From Hymenobacter sp. 15J16-1T3B (GTDB lineage Bacteria > Bacteroidota > Bacteroidia > Cytophagales > Hymenobacteraceae): a stretch of 64,000 bases of DNA. The notes beneath the pieces are model-generated. The model searched no databases. It had not been told where the DNA came from and saw only the letters and a list, made by a program, of their open reading frames with translations. A program made the position numbers and the translations under genes. Every line of letters begins with the position of its first letter. Position 1 is the stretch's first letter. Location of the stretch: the NCBI RefSeq assembly GCF_020711235.1, contig NZ_JAJFAV010000005.1:248001-312000 (forward strand). Direction: 5' to 3'. Shown here piece by piece: positions 44,142 through 52,627 of this stretch.

Positions 44142-46565
44142 TTATTCCACCGCCACGGAGCGCGTTACCACGGCTCCGTCTACCTGCAGGCGCAGCGTGT
44201 AGAGGCCGTGGCTTAGGCCCTCAACCGACAGCTGCTGCTCCGCGGCACCGTTGCGGATGCTCACGGCCTGCGCGCGCACCACTTGGCCCAGGGAATTGAT
44301 CAGCTGGGCTTGGCCCGCCGAAGCCTTGCCGGCACCGTCCAGGCGCAGCGTCAGCGTGCCGCCGTGTACCGGGTTGGGGTACACCGCCAGCTGCCCGCCC
44401 AGCAGCGCATTGCGGCTGGCCGTGGCCGTCGTGCTGATGGTGAACGTGCCCTGCGTGTCGCCCGAGCCGTAGCCCGACACCGCCATGTAGTAGGTGGTGC
44501 CCGCCGTCAGACCGGTGAAGCTGATGGCCCCAACGCTCTGGTTGTTGCGCGCCGAGGCCTGGCAGCCCACCAGCGCGAAGCCGGTGGAGCAGGTAGCGGC
44601 CGTGTAGAGGCGTACCATGCCGGCCGGGTTGCCGGTCACAAACCCGCTGATGGCAGTAACGCCGGCGGGCACCGTCACGCGGAACCACACGTCTTTCGGC
44701 GAGAGAGCCGGCGAACAAGTGGCGGGCAGCGTAATGCCCGGCTGTACGCTGGTGGTAGAGCCCAACGTGGTGCCAGTACCCGATACCGCCCCGGTGGCCG
44801 TCACGCTCAGCGCCACGGCCCCGCAGGGCTCGTCGTTTTGCGGCACGGGAGTCAGCGTCAGGAAGCATACTTCGGTCGACGGTACGCTGGCCCCCTGCTG
44901 GGCGCCGCAGTTTTTCGTCACGGTGAAGCAGTAGTTCGTGTTCGGCAGTAGGCCGGTCAGCGTGGTGCTGGCCGACGTGATGTTGTTCACGGTGGTGTAG
45001 GTCGGCGTCGACTGCTGGCGGTATTGCACCGAGAACGTCTCACCCGTGCCCAGCGTACCGCCCCAGCTCAGAGCAGCGCCGGTAGCCGTGGGCGTCGCCA
45101 CCGGGGCGGTGGGCGTTGCGCAGTTGCTGGTAGTACGGGCGCAGATGTACACGGCCCCCGTCGGGTTGGCATTGCTGTATTGCCACAGGCGCACGTACAC
45201 CGTGCTACCGGGCACCAGGTTCGTGCTGTTCAGCAGCGAGAACGTGCCCGTGCCGCCGTCGTCGTCGCAGCCGCTGAGCGCCAGGCTGCCGCAGGTGCCG
45301 GTGTAGAGGGCCACGCCCGTGTCGGTAATCGACGAGCCGCCCACGGAATCCGTTTCGATGGTCAACGCGCCGCTGGCCGGCACCACCACGCTAAACCATA
45401 CGTCGCCGCCCTGGTAGCTGGCGCAGCCGGGGGCCGGCGCACCGGTCGAATTGGTAGCGCCCGTCAGCGTCACGCGGGTACGGGTCGTGCAGTTATTGCT
45501 GATCGTGGGCGTCAGCGGCGCGGCGCTGGTGCACTCGTCGTTGATCGTCGTGAACGTGCCGGCGTTCGAGCGGCTGCTGTTGCCGAGCGTGCCGCCGCAG
45601 TTCTGCGTCACGTAAAACTGGTAGGTCGTCAGCGGCGTCAGGCCGGTAATGGCCAGCGAGTTGCCGCTGATGCCGGTGCGCGTCACCACGCCACTACCGC
45701 CGCCACCGGGCGTGAAGCCGCGCGGGCCGTACTCGATGGTAAACGTGCCGTTGCCGCTGAGAGCGGTCCAGTTCAGCGTGGCCGACGTCAGGCTCAGGTT
45801 GGTGGCGGTCAGGCCGCGGGGCGTGCCGCAGCCGGTCGATACCGGCGGCAGGAACGCGTATACCTGCCCGGCAGCCGGGCGGGTGGCGATGTTGCTGGTT
45901 TCGGTCGTGGAGCTAGCCGTCGGGGTTGCCGAGGTATTGTTCAACGACAAGAAGGAGCCCACCGTAGCCCCGGCCAAGCCGATGGACGCGGAAGCCGAGT
46001 TGATCGAGCCGCTTTCCGGCCGGTAGATAAACTCGACGCGGTTGGAGCCCTCGTACAGCTTTACCTGGAAGCTGATGGTCGAGCCGGTGGCACTGTAGTT
46101 CCACTGCCAGTTCAGCCACTCGAAGGTGAACACCCGGTTGGGCGACGTGCCCGTGGTCACGTACGAAGCCGTGCCCACTTCCCCGTCGAGGTCGTCCCAC
46201 AGCGGGGCGACGAGCGGCCGAATGCCCACCGGACCCACGTTCAGCTCGTTGAAGCGGTAATCGTCGGTGGTCGACGAGTTGAACGACACCCAGCCGTTCG
46301 ACGAGGCGACAACCTGCGTGTAATTCACGCCATCAAACTGAAAAGTGAAGCCCAGCGGAATGGCCGCCGACGCTTCGTCGTCCGTTTGGATAGCGGCCAC
46401 GGTGGTTGCGCCCGTCACCGGGGTGAAGGTGCCTTGGCTCGGCGTGAGGGTGTAGGCGTCAACTTGGGCGTTGACGGTGGTGGCGCCCAGCAAGGCCGCT
46501 GTTAGCACAGCCATTGCCTTCCGCCAGCCTGCTCCCAAAAGATTGTGGAGTAAAGGTTTTCCCAT
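44142..46565 (-). CDS. T9SS type A surface protein with FN3 and beta-sandwich modules
   Basis: 807 aa from ATG 46565 (MGKPLLHNLLGAGWRKAMAV), giving a signal peptide. The N-terminal domain (about 40-240) has FTFQFDGVNYTQVVASSNGW VSFNS-type sequence and a second beta-sandwich. Two FN3 domains (CGTPRGLTATNLSLTSATLN; then TPTAPVATPTATGAALSWGG) alternate with two beta-sandwiches carrying an Asp-Val-Trp-Phe motif (KDVWFRVTVPAG). The last 80 residues are a type A sorting tail (LAVYPNPVHGGTLTLRL, INSLGQVVR, GLYTLRLQVDG). It is expected at the cell surface, possibly in adhesion. Its last modules closely match those of the neighbouring 1889-aa protein. Confidence 0.85.
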   Translation of the reverse strand: MGKPLLHNLLGAGWRKAMAVLTAALLGATTVNAQVDAYTLTPSQGTFTPVTGATTVAAIQTDDEASAAIPLGFTFQFDGVNYTQVVASSNGWVSFNSSTTDDYRFNELNVGPVGIRPLVAPLWDDLDGEVGTASYVTTGTSPNRVFTFEWLNWQWNYSATGSTISFQVKLYEGSNRVEFIYRPESGSINSASASIGLAGATVGSFLSLNNTSATPTASSTTETSNIATRPAAGQVYAFLPPVSTGCGTPRGLTATNLSLTSATLNWTALSGNGTFTIEYGPRGFTPGGGGSGVVTRTGISGNSLAITGLTPLTTYQFYVTQNCGGTLGNSSRSNAGTFTTINDECTSAAPLTPTISNNCTTRTRVTLTGATNSTGAPAPGCASYQGGDVWFSVVVPASGALTIETDSVGGSSITDTGVALYTGTCGSLALSGCDDDGGTGTFSLLNSTNLVPGSTVYVRLWQYSNANPTGAVYICARTTSNCATPTAPVATPTATGAALSWGGTLGTGETFSVQYRQQSTPTYTTVNNITSASTTLTGLLPNTNYCFTVTKNCGAQQGASVPSTEVCFLTLTPVPQNDEPCGAVALSVTATGAVSGTGTTLGSTTSVQPGITLPATCSPALSPKDVWFRVTVPAGVTAISGFVTGNPAGMVRLYTAATCSTGFALVGCQASARNNQSVGAISFTGLTAGTTYYMAVSGYGSGDTQGTFTISTTATASRNALLGGQLAVYPNPVHGGTLTLRLDGAGKASAGQAQLINSLGQVVRAQAVSIRNGAAEQQLSVEGLSHGLYTLRLQVDGAVVTRSVAVE

Positions 46566-46622
46566 AGGAATTAGGTGGTTATGATGTGAGAACGGTGCAT
46601 GGGTGGGGGTCGTCAATAAACA

Positions 46623-46662
46623 CAAAAAAAAGACAGCAACGGAACCCGTTGCTGTCTTTTTA
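46623..46662 (-). terminator. Terminator after the repeat-protein gene
   Basis: AGACAGCAACGG and CCGTTGCTGTCT form a perfect 12-bp stem with a tiny loop; eight A on the plus strand give a T-tract on the minus strand. It lies 20 nt after the stop codon at 46680. Confidence 0.92.
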
Positions 46663-46679
46663 ATAAATATCCGGTTTTC

Positions 46680-49600
46680 TTAATCAACCATCACTTTGCG
46701 CACCAGCACATCGGAACCGATGCGTAGGCGTACCTGGTAGAGGCCTTTGGCCAACCCGGTGGTGGTGAGGGTTTGCTGCAGATTACCGTTGCGCACTTCG
46801 GCCGTCCGCGTCTGCACCACTTGGCCCAGCGCGTTGATGATTTCGCAGTGCAGTGCACCCGATTTGGCGCCGCTGATCTGAACGTTCAGTTCAGCACCAC
46901 CCACTACCGGGTTCGGGAAGATGGCCACGTCGCCGCCGGCCAACTGGTTTTTCTGCGCCGTGATGATGGCCGTCGTGAACTGCCCACGGTTGTCGCCCGA
47001 GCCGTAGCCCGACACCGCCATGTAGTAGGTCGTGCCACCGGTCAGACCGGTGAAGTTGACGGCCCCAACGCTCTGGTTGTTGCCACCCGAAGCTTGGCAG
47101 CCCACTTGCGCAAAGCTCGTCGAGCACGTAGCCGCCGTGAACAAGCGTACCATGCCCGCGGCAGAGCCCGAGAAGGAGGCGTTGATTGCGGTTACGTTGC
47201 TGGGCAGCGTCACACGGAACCACACGTCCTTCGGCGAGAGAGCCGGCGAGCAAGCCGGCAGGGTGATGCCCGGCAGTGTGGTGGTCGTGGCGCCAAGCGT
47301 GGTGCCCGACAGGGTGACGTAGCCACCCGAGCTTACGGTCGCCGCAATGGCGCTGCACGGCTCGTCGTTCGTGGCTGCACCGGGGTCGGTGGTGAAGCAG
47401 ATCGGGCCAACCCAGGCGCTGAAGCCGTTCACCGTGCCGCAGTTCTGGCGCACGTAGAAGCAGTAGTCCGTGCTAGACGCCAGCGTGTTGAGCGTGGCCG
47501 TCTGGCCGGCAATGCCCGTGATACGAGTGCCGCTGTTCAGCGTGAAGCCTTGCAGACCGTACTCAATTTCGTAGGTCGAGCCGCTCGTTTGCACCCCGCC
47601 CCAGTACAGCGAAGCCGAGGAGCTGGTTACGCTGGCTACCGTCGGAACCACCGGGTCTTGGCAGTTCGGCAGCAGCGAGACGCAGATGGTGAAGGGGCCT
47701 TGAGGATCGGTGCTGCCGTAGCCCGAAACGCGCACGTAGTACGTCGTCGAAGGTGCCAGAGCGGTCAGGTCCAGGTTCGGCGCTACCGACGTGCTGCTGT
47801 TGGCCGAGCAGCCAATCTGCGTAAACGGCCCAGCGGCGCTGGTGGCCGAGAAGGCGCGTACTTGGCTGGCCGGCGTACCCGTCACGCTGATGCGAACCGC
47901 CGTGCTGGTCGGGCCGGTGGCGGCCGTCGTGAACTTGTACCACACGTCCTTGGGCGAGCCAGCCGTGCCGCAGCCGGTGGTGCCCGTACCCGGGTTGAGG
48001 TAACCGCTAACCGTGGTCGTGGTGGCACCAACGTTGGTACCGCTGGTCGGCGTGCAAGCCGTGTTCACGGTCAGGGCAATGGCGCCAGTCGGGTCGTCGT
48101 TGGTGATTTGCGTGTTGAACACCACCGGGCCGCCAGCAGCCGAGGTGGTCGTGCCGCAGTTCTGAATCACGTAGAACTGGTAAGGCGTGCCGGGCGTCAG
48201 GCCGGTCAGGGTCGTGGTCGTGCCGGTGATGCCGGTTACCTGCGTGCCGGTGCCGAGCGCGAAGCCGATGGGACCGTACTCAACGGTGTAGTTGCCCGAA
48301 CCGCTGTTCACCCAGTTCAGCACAGCCGTCGTGGTGGTGGTCGTGCCCACCGTCAGGCCAGCCGGCGACAAGCAGCCGGTAGCCGACTCCACGCGCACAT
48401 TGTCCAGGCCGATGTCGGTGAGGCCAAAGTCGCTGCGGCCGCGGAAGCGGATTACCGCCGTGGCCGAGGTCGAGGTGAGCGTCAGCACTTGGTTGGTCCA
48501 AGCCGTAGCCGTGTTCAGGCGCAGCAGGGCCGGGCCGAAGGTCACGCCCCCGTCGGTCGACAGGTGCACCGTCAGCGAGTCCGTGCCCGTCGTGTTGATG
48601 AAGTCGAAGGTCAGGCGTTTGTTGCCGGCTTGGCTCAGGTTCACGTAGTAATCCAGCGTGCCCACGGTGCCCGAGGAGGCGTTGTAGGTGTGGAAACGGG
48701 CCGAGTTGATGCCTTGGCTAGCAGCGGGCGAGTACGCACCCGAAGTCGGACCCGTCCAGCCACCGGCCGCGCCGTCGTCGTCGCGGCGCCACGAGGCGTC
48801 TGCGTCCGTCGGCGAGGGGGTCGAACGCCAGCTGTTGCTGGGCACGTTGCGGGTGCCGCAAGCATCCACCCAAGTGTTGTCGAAGTTCTCGAGGGCGGGC
48901 AGCGAAGCGTAGGTCGGCACCGAGTAGGTCACCTGCACGGCCGTGGAGTTGGCCGACTGGCCCGAGCACGTCACCACGGCGCGGAAATACGTTGTGGTGG
49001 CTACGCCGGCAGCAGTGTAGGTCGGGCTGGTGGCGCCGCTGATGTTGGTGTAGGTCGTGCCGTTGGTCGAGCTCTGCCACTGGTAGGTCAAGCCCGTCGA
49101 GGCGGGAATGCCCGTCAGGCTTAGGGCCACGGCCGTCGGCGAGCAGATAGTCGACACGCTGGCCACGGCCGTGCCCGCTACGGGCGGCGTGGTGCAGGGG
49201 TTGAGCACCACCAGGTTCACGTTGTCCAGGCCGATGTCGGTGGTGCCGAAGTCGCTGCGGCCGCGGAAGCGAATAACCGCCGTGGCCGAAGTCGACGTGA
49301 TGGTAACCGAGCGGGAAGACCACGTTGCGGCCGTGTTCAGGCGCAGCAGGGCCGGGCCGAAGGTCACGCCCCCGTCGGTCGACAGGTGTACCGTCAGCGA
49401 GTCCGTGCCCGTCGTGTTGATGAAGTCGAACGTGAGCAGCTTCGAATTGGTCGCGCTCAGGTTGGCGTACAGGTCCAGCGTACCCACGGTGCCGGAAGTG
49501 GCGTTGTAGGTGTGGAAACGGGCCGAGTTGGTGCCCTGGCTAGCCGTGGGGCTGTAAATGCCCGAAGTCGGACCCGTCCAGCCACCGGCCGCGCCGTCAT

Positions 49601-52349
49601 CGTCGCGGCGCCACGAAGCGTCTGCGTCCGTCGGTGCTGCTTTTGCCCGCCAGTTGTTGCTCGGTACGTCCCGCGTGCCGCAAGCATCCACCCAGGCGTT
49701 GTCGAAGTCTTGGCTGTAGGGCAGCGAAGCGTAGGTCGGCACGGTGTAGGTCACTTGCACCGCGGTGGAGTTGGCCGATTGGCCCGAGCACGTCACCACG
49801 GCACGGTAGTAGGTCGTTGCGGCTACGCCGGCAGCGGTGTAAGTGTCGTTGGTGGCGCCGCTGATGTTGGTGTAGGTCGTGCCGTTGGTCGAGCTCTGCC
49901 ACTGGTAGCTCAGGCCGCTTGAGGGCGTGATGCCGGTCAGGCTCAGGGCCACGGCCGTCGGCGAGCAGATGGTCGACACGCTGGCCACGGCCGTGCCCGC
50001 TACGGGCGGCGTGGTGCAGTTGGGCAGCACCGTCAGGCTCAGGTTGTCCAGGCCGATGTCGGTGGTGCCGAAGTCGCTGCGGCCGCGGAAGCGAATGACT
50101 GCCGTGGCCGAGGTCGAGGTAAGCGACAGCACTTGGTTGGTCCAAGTCGAGGCCGTGTTGCGGCGCAGCAGGGCCGGGCCGAAGGTCACGCCCCCGTCGG
50201 TCGACAGGTGCACCGTCAGCGAGTCCGTGCCCGTCGTGTTGATGTAATCAAACGTGAGTTGCTTGGTGCCGGCTTGGCTCAGGTTCACGTACAGATCCAG
50301 CGTGCCCACGGTGCCCGAAGAGGCGTTGTAGGTGTGGAAACGGGCCGAGTTGGTGCCGTTGCTGAACGTCGGGTTGTAAATGCCCGAGCTCGGGCCCGTC
50401 CAGCCACCGGCGGCGCCGTCGTCGTCGCGGCGCCACGAGGCGTCCGCATCTGCCGGCGAGGGGGTCGAGCGCCAGTTGTTGCTCGGTACGTCGCGGGTGC
50501 CGCACACGTCTACCCAAGCGTTGTCAAAACCCTGGGTGTAGGGCAGCGTGGCGTAGGTCGGCGCGGTATAGGTCACTTGCACGGCCGTGGAGTTGGCCGA
50601 TTGGCCCGAGCACGTCACCACGGCGCGGAAATACGTCGTAGTAGCTACCCCAGCAGCAGTATAAGTGTCGTTGGTGGCACCGCTGATGTTGGTGTAGGTC
50701 GTGCCGTTGGTCGAGCTCTGCCACTGGTAGGTCAGCCCCGTCGAAGGCGTGATGCCGGTCAGGCTCAGGGCCACGGCCGTGGGCGAGCAGATGGTCGACA
50801 CGCTGGCCACGGCCGTGCCCGCTACGGGCGGCGTGGTGCAGCTCGGCAGCACCGTCAGGCTCAGGTTGTCCAGGCCGATGTCCGTCGAGCCAAAGTCACC
50901 CCGAGCGCGGAAACGAATGACCGCCGTAGCCGAGCTGGCCGTGGTGGTCAGGGTCAGCGGCGTCCACGTTGCGGCCGTGTTGCGGCGCAGCAGGGCCGGG
51001 CCGAAGGTCACGCCCCCGTCGGTGGAGAGGTGCACCGTCAGCGAGTCGGCGCCGTTGACGTTGATATAATCAAAGGTGAGTTGCTTGGTGCCGGCTTGGC
51101 TCAGGTTCACGTACAGGTCCAGCGTGCCCACGGTGCCCGAAGAGGCGTAACCGCTGTGGAAACGGGCCGAGTTGGTGCCGTTGGTGAACGTCGGGTTGTA
51201 CACGCCGTAGGTCGGGCTGGTCCATCCAGCAGCCGCGCCATCGTCGTCGCGGCGCCACGAGGCGTCCGGGTCGGCCGGCGAAGCGGTCATGCGCCAGTTG
51301 TTGCTGGGCACGTCGCGGGTGCTGCAAGCATCCACCCAAGCGTTGTCAAAACCCTGGGTGTAGGGCAGCGTGGCGTAGGTCGGAGCCGAGTAGGTTACCT
51401 GCACCGGCGTGGAGTTGGCCGACTGGCCCGAGCACGTCACCACGGCGCGGTAGTAGGTCGTAGCCGTTACCGACGTGCTGTAGCTCGGGCTGGTAGCGCC
51501 GCTGATGTTGGTGTAGGTCGTGCCGTTGGTCGAGCTCTGCCACTGGTAGCTCAGGCCGGAGCCAGAAGCAGAACCTTGAAGCGAAAACGAAACGGTAGTT
51601 GCCGCGCAAATGGCCGTGGCGCTAGCCGTAGTGGTGCCAGCCGTCGGCGGTGCGGAGCAGGCGCCGTGGGTCAGGCGCAGCGTCGGGCGACGGTTGCCGT
51701 AGGTGGTCGTCAGGGCCGTGGAGCTGGTCAGCGCGGTGCTGTTGGCAGCGCCCAGCCCAAACCCGGTGGCGGCATTCGTGACGAAGTTCACGGCGGCCGA
51801 AGCGCTGCCTTGCTTTACCCAATCGGTCAGGATCAGCAGGTTGCCCCCCGTGTAAGTAAAGGGCTGGTTCAGCGTAACAATAAAATACGAGCCGGCGCCG
51901 CCGGTAACCTGCTGCGAAGAGGAGGTGTACACTTGCGTCGCCGTCGCGCTGATTGCACTCCAGGTCTGGGTCGTGCCGAGCGTGGTGCTCGTCGAATTCT
52001 CCAGCCATACAGTGAAGGTATTGTTACCGGTCACAGTGCCGGCGTCCGCCTTCAACCACGCCAGTTCCGAAATGACCGACCCCGCCGAAATACCCAGTTC
52101 CGCAGCCGTATACAAATAGGCGTAGCGGGAGTAGTCGAACGAAGAGCCCGCGTCATTGGCGGAGCGGTAGATGGGGCCGTAGAGGTAGCTGCTAGTTGCG
52201 GGGGAGGCAACCGGGATGGTAGTGGAGCCGATGGTGGTCGTCTGGGCCCAGACGCTGACGGACGTCAGCCACAGCAACACGGGCAGCCACCACGAACGCA
52301 ACCCGCGCCGGGGTGCAGGCGCAGGCCACATGCGTAGAGATGTTCGCAT
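46680..52349 (-). CDS. Giant T9SS surface protein with four 274-residue tandem modules
   Basis: 1889 aa. A basic N-terminus and hydrophobic stretch (about 20-36) form the signal peptide. Residues 40-230 are a unique beta-sandwich. Residues 231-1326 are four tandem units, each an Ig-like domain (about 95 aa, GLTYQWQSSTNGTTYTNISG and TYFRAVVTCSGQSANSTAVQ) followed by a jelly-roll/MAM-like domain (about 180 aa, ASWRRDDDGAAGGWTG, DSLTVHLSTDGGVTFGPALL, SDFGTTDIGLDN). Then come FN3 domains and Asp-Val-Trp beta-sandwiches (about 1330-1800) and a type A sorting tail (VAIFPNPVVGGAELNVQ, GLYQVRLRIGSDVL). It is probably a surface adhesin or matrix protein exported by the Por system. Long ORFs on the opposite strand are shadows. 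Confidence 0.9.
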   Translation of the reverse strand: MRTSLRMWPAPAPRRGLRSWWLPVLLWLTSVSVWAQTTTIGSTTIPVASPATSSYLYGPIYRSANDAGSSFDYSRYAYLYTAAELGISAGSVISELAWLKADAGTVTGNNTFTVWLENSTSTTLGTTQTWSAISATATQVYTSSSQQVTGGAGSYFIVTLNQPFTYTGGNLLILTDWVKQGSASAAVNFVTNAATGFGLGAANSTALTSSTALTTTYGNRRPTLRLTHGACSAPPTAGTTTASATAICAATTVSFSLQGSASGSGLSYQWQSSTNGTTYTNISGATSPSYSTSVTATTYYRAVVTCSGQSANSTPVQVTYSAPTYATLPYTQGFDNAWVDACSTRDVPSNNWRMTASPADPDASWRRDDDGAAAGWTSPTYGVYNPTFTNGTNSARFHSGYASSGTVGTLDLYVNLSQAGTKQLTFDYINVNGADSLTVHLSTDGGVTFGPALLRRNTAATWTPLTLTTTASSATAVIRFRARGDFGSTDIGLDNLSLTVLPSCTTPPVAGTAVASVSTICSPTAVALSLTGITPSTGLTYQWQSSTNGTTYTNISGATNDTYTAAGVATTTYFRAVVTCSGQSANSTAVQVTYTAPTYATLPYTQGFDNAWVDVCGTRDVPSNNWRSTPSPADADASWRRDDDGAAGGWTGPSSGIYNPTFSNGTNSARFHTYNASSGTVGTLDLYVNLSQAGTKQLTFDYINTTGTDSLTVHLSTDGGVTFGPALLRRNTASTWTNQVLSLTSTSATAVIRFRGRSDFGTTDIGLDNLSLTVLPNCTTPPVAGTAVASVSTICSPTAVALSLTGITPSSGLSYQWQSSTNGTTYTNISGATNDTYTAAGVAATTYYRAVVTCSGQSANSTAVQVTYTVPTYASLPYSQDFDNAWVDACGTRDVPSNNWRAKAAPTDADASWRRDDDGAAGGWTGPTSGIYSPTASQGTNSARFHTYNATSGTVGTLDLYANLSATNSKLLTFDFINTTGTDSLTVHLSTDGGVTFGPALLRLNTAATWSSRSVTITSTSATAVIRFRGRSDFGTTDIGLDNVNLVVLNPCTTPPVAGTAVASVSTICSPTAVALSLTGIPASTGLTYQWQSSTNGTTYTNISGATSPTYTAAGVATTTYFRAVVTCSGQSANSTAVQVTYSVPTYASLPALENFDNTWVDACGTRNVPSNSWRSTPSPTDADASWRRDDDGAAGGWTGPTSGAYSPAASQGINSARFHTYNASSGTVGTLDYYVNLSQAGNKRLTFDFINTTGTDSLTVHLSTDGGVTFGPALLRLNTATAWTNQVLTLTSTSATAVIRFRGRSDFGLTDIGLDNVRVESATGCLSPAGLTVGTTTTTTAVLNWVNSGSGNYTVEYGPIGFALGTGTQVTGITGTTTTLTGLTPGTPYQFYVIQNCGTTTSAAGGPVVFNTQITNDDPTGAIALTVNTACTPTSGTNVGATTTTVSGYLNPGTGTTGCGTAGSPKDVWYKFTTAATGPTSTAVRISVTGTPASQVRAFSATSAAGPFTQIGCSANSSTSVAPNLDLTALAPSTTYYVRVSGYGSTDPQGPFTICVSLLPNCQDPVVPTVASVTSSSASLYWGGVQTSGSTYEIEYGLQGFTLNSGTRITGIAGQTATLNTLASSTDYCFYVRQNCGTVNGFSAWVGPICFTTDPGAATNDEPCSAIAATVSSGGYVTLSGTTLGATTTTLPGITLPACSPALSPKDVWFRVTLPSNVTAINASFSGSAAGMVRLFTAATCSTSFAQVGCQASGGNNQSVGAVNFTGLTGGTTYYMAVSGYGSGDNRGQFTTAIITAQKNQLAGGDVAIFPNPVVGGAELNVQISGAKSGALHCEIINALGQVVQTRTAEVRNGNLQQTLTTTGLAKGLYQVRLRIGSDVLVRKVMVD
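48374..51659 (-). repeat. Four tandem coding repeats of 819-822 bp
   Basis: Equivalent Cys codons opening each unit lie at 51659, 50840, 50018, 49196 and (start of the next FN3) 48374, giving spacings of 819, 822, 822 and 822 bp. Landmark TGTCCAGGCC occurs at 48401, 49223, 50045 and 50867, exactly 822 bp apart. The three 822-bp units are nearly identical over long stretches, and the first is the most diverged. Confidence 0.92.
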
Positions 52350-52627
52350 GAAAAAGGGGTTAGAGGGTGGTTGATGACGCCTCCCTTCATGCTGGGCATG
52401 ATAAAGAAGCCCTTAAAGCTAATCCCAGCAAATGGATATAAAAAAGAAAAACCTGTTGGAACTTTTTTTTGGGATTCATGCAAAACTGGCAAAAGCTGGT
52501 AAAATATTTGCTTGATGCAAGAATGGTTTGACGCTTGGTTTGCATCACTGCTCAGTTTTGTCCTTATCTTACGCAGCAAATCGGTCACCCACCCAGGTCC
52601 ATCGTTTCCCTTCAACCACCTTACTAC
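52350..52627. other. AT-rich divergent promoter region
   Basis: 278 bp between two divergent surface-protein genes, notably richer in A and T than its surroundings (homopolymer runs near 52440-52480). On the plus strand TTTG (52539-52542) and TATCTTAC (52565-52572, one or two mismatches to TAnnTTTG), 22 bp apart, may drive the gliding-type gene. No ORF or RNA gene seen. Confidence 0.4.

Noticed and set aside
48374-51659. CRISPR-like direct repeats
   Set aside because: The unit is 822 bp, wholly inside one reading frame and without short repeats and unique spacers; no cas genes are near.
50133-52337. A 734-codon plus-strand ORF (and another at 46773-49124) opposite the repeat protein
   Set aside because: Arg/Gly/Ala/Val-rich, with repeats that mirror the tandem units of the real gene on the other strand; no signal peptide or domain.
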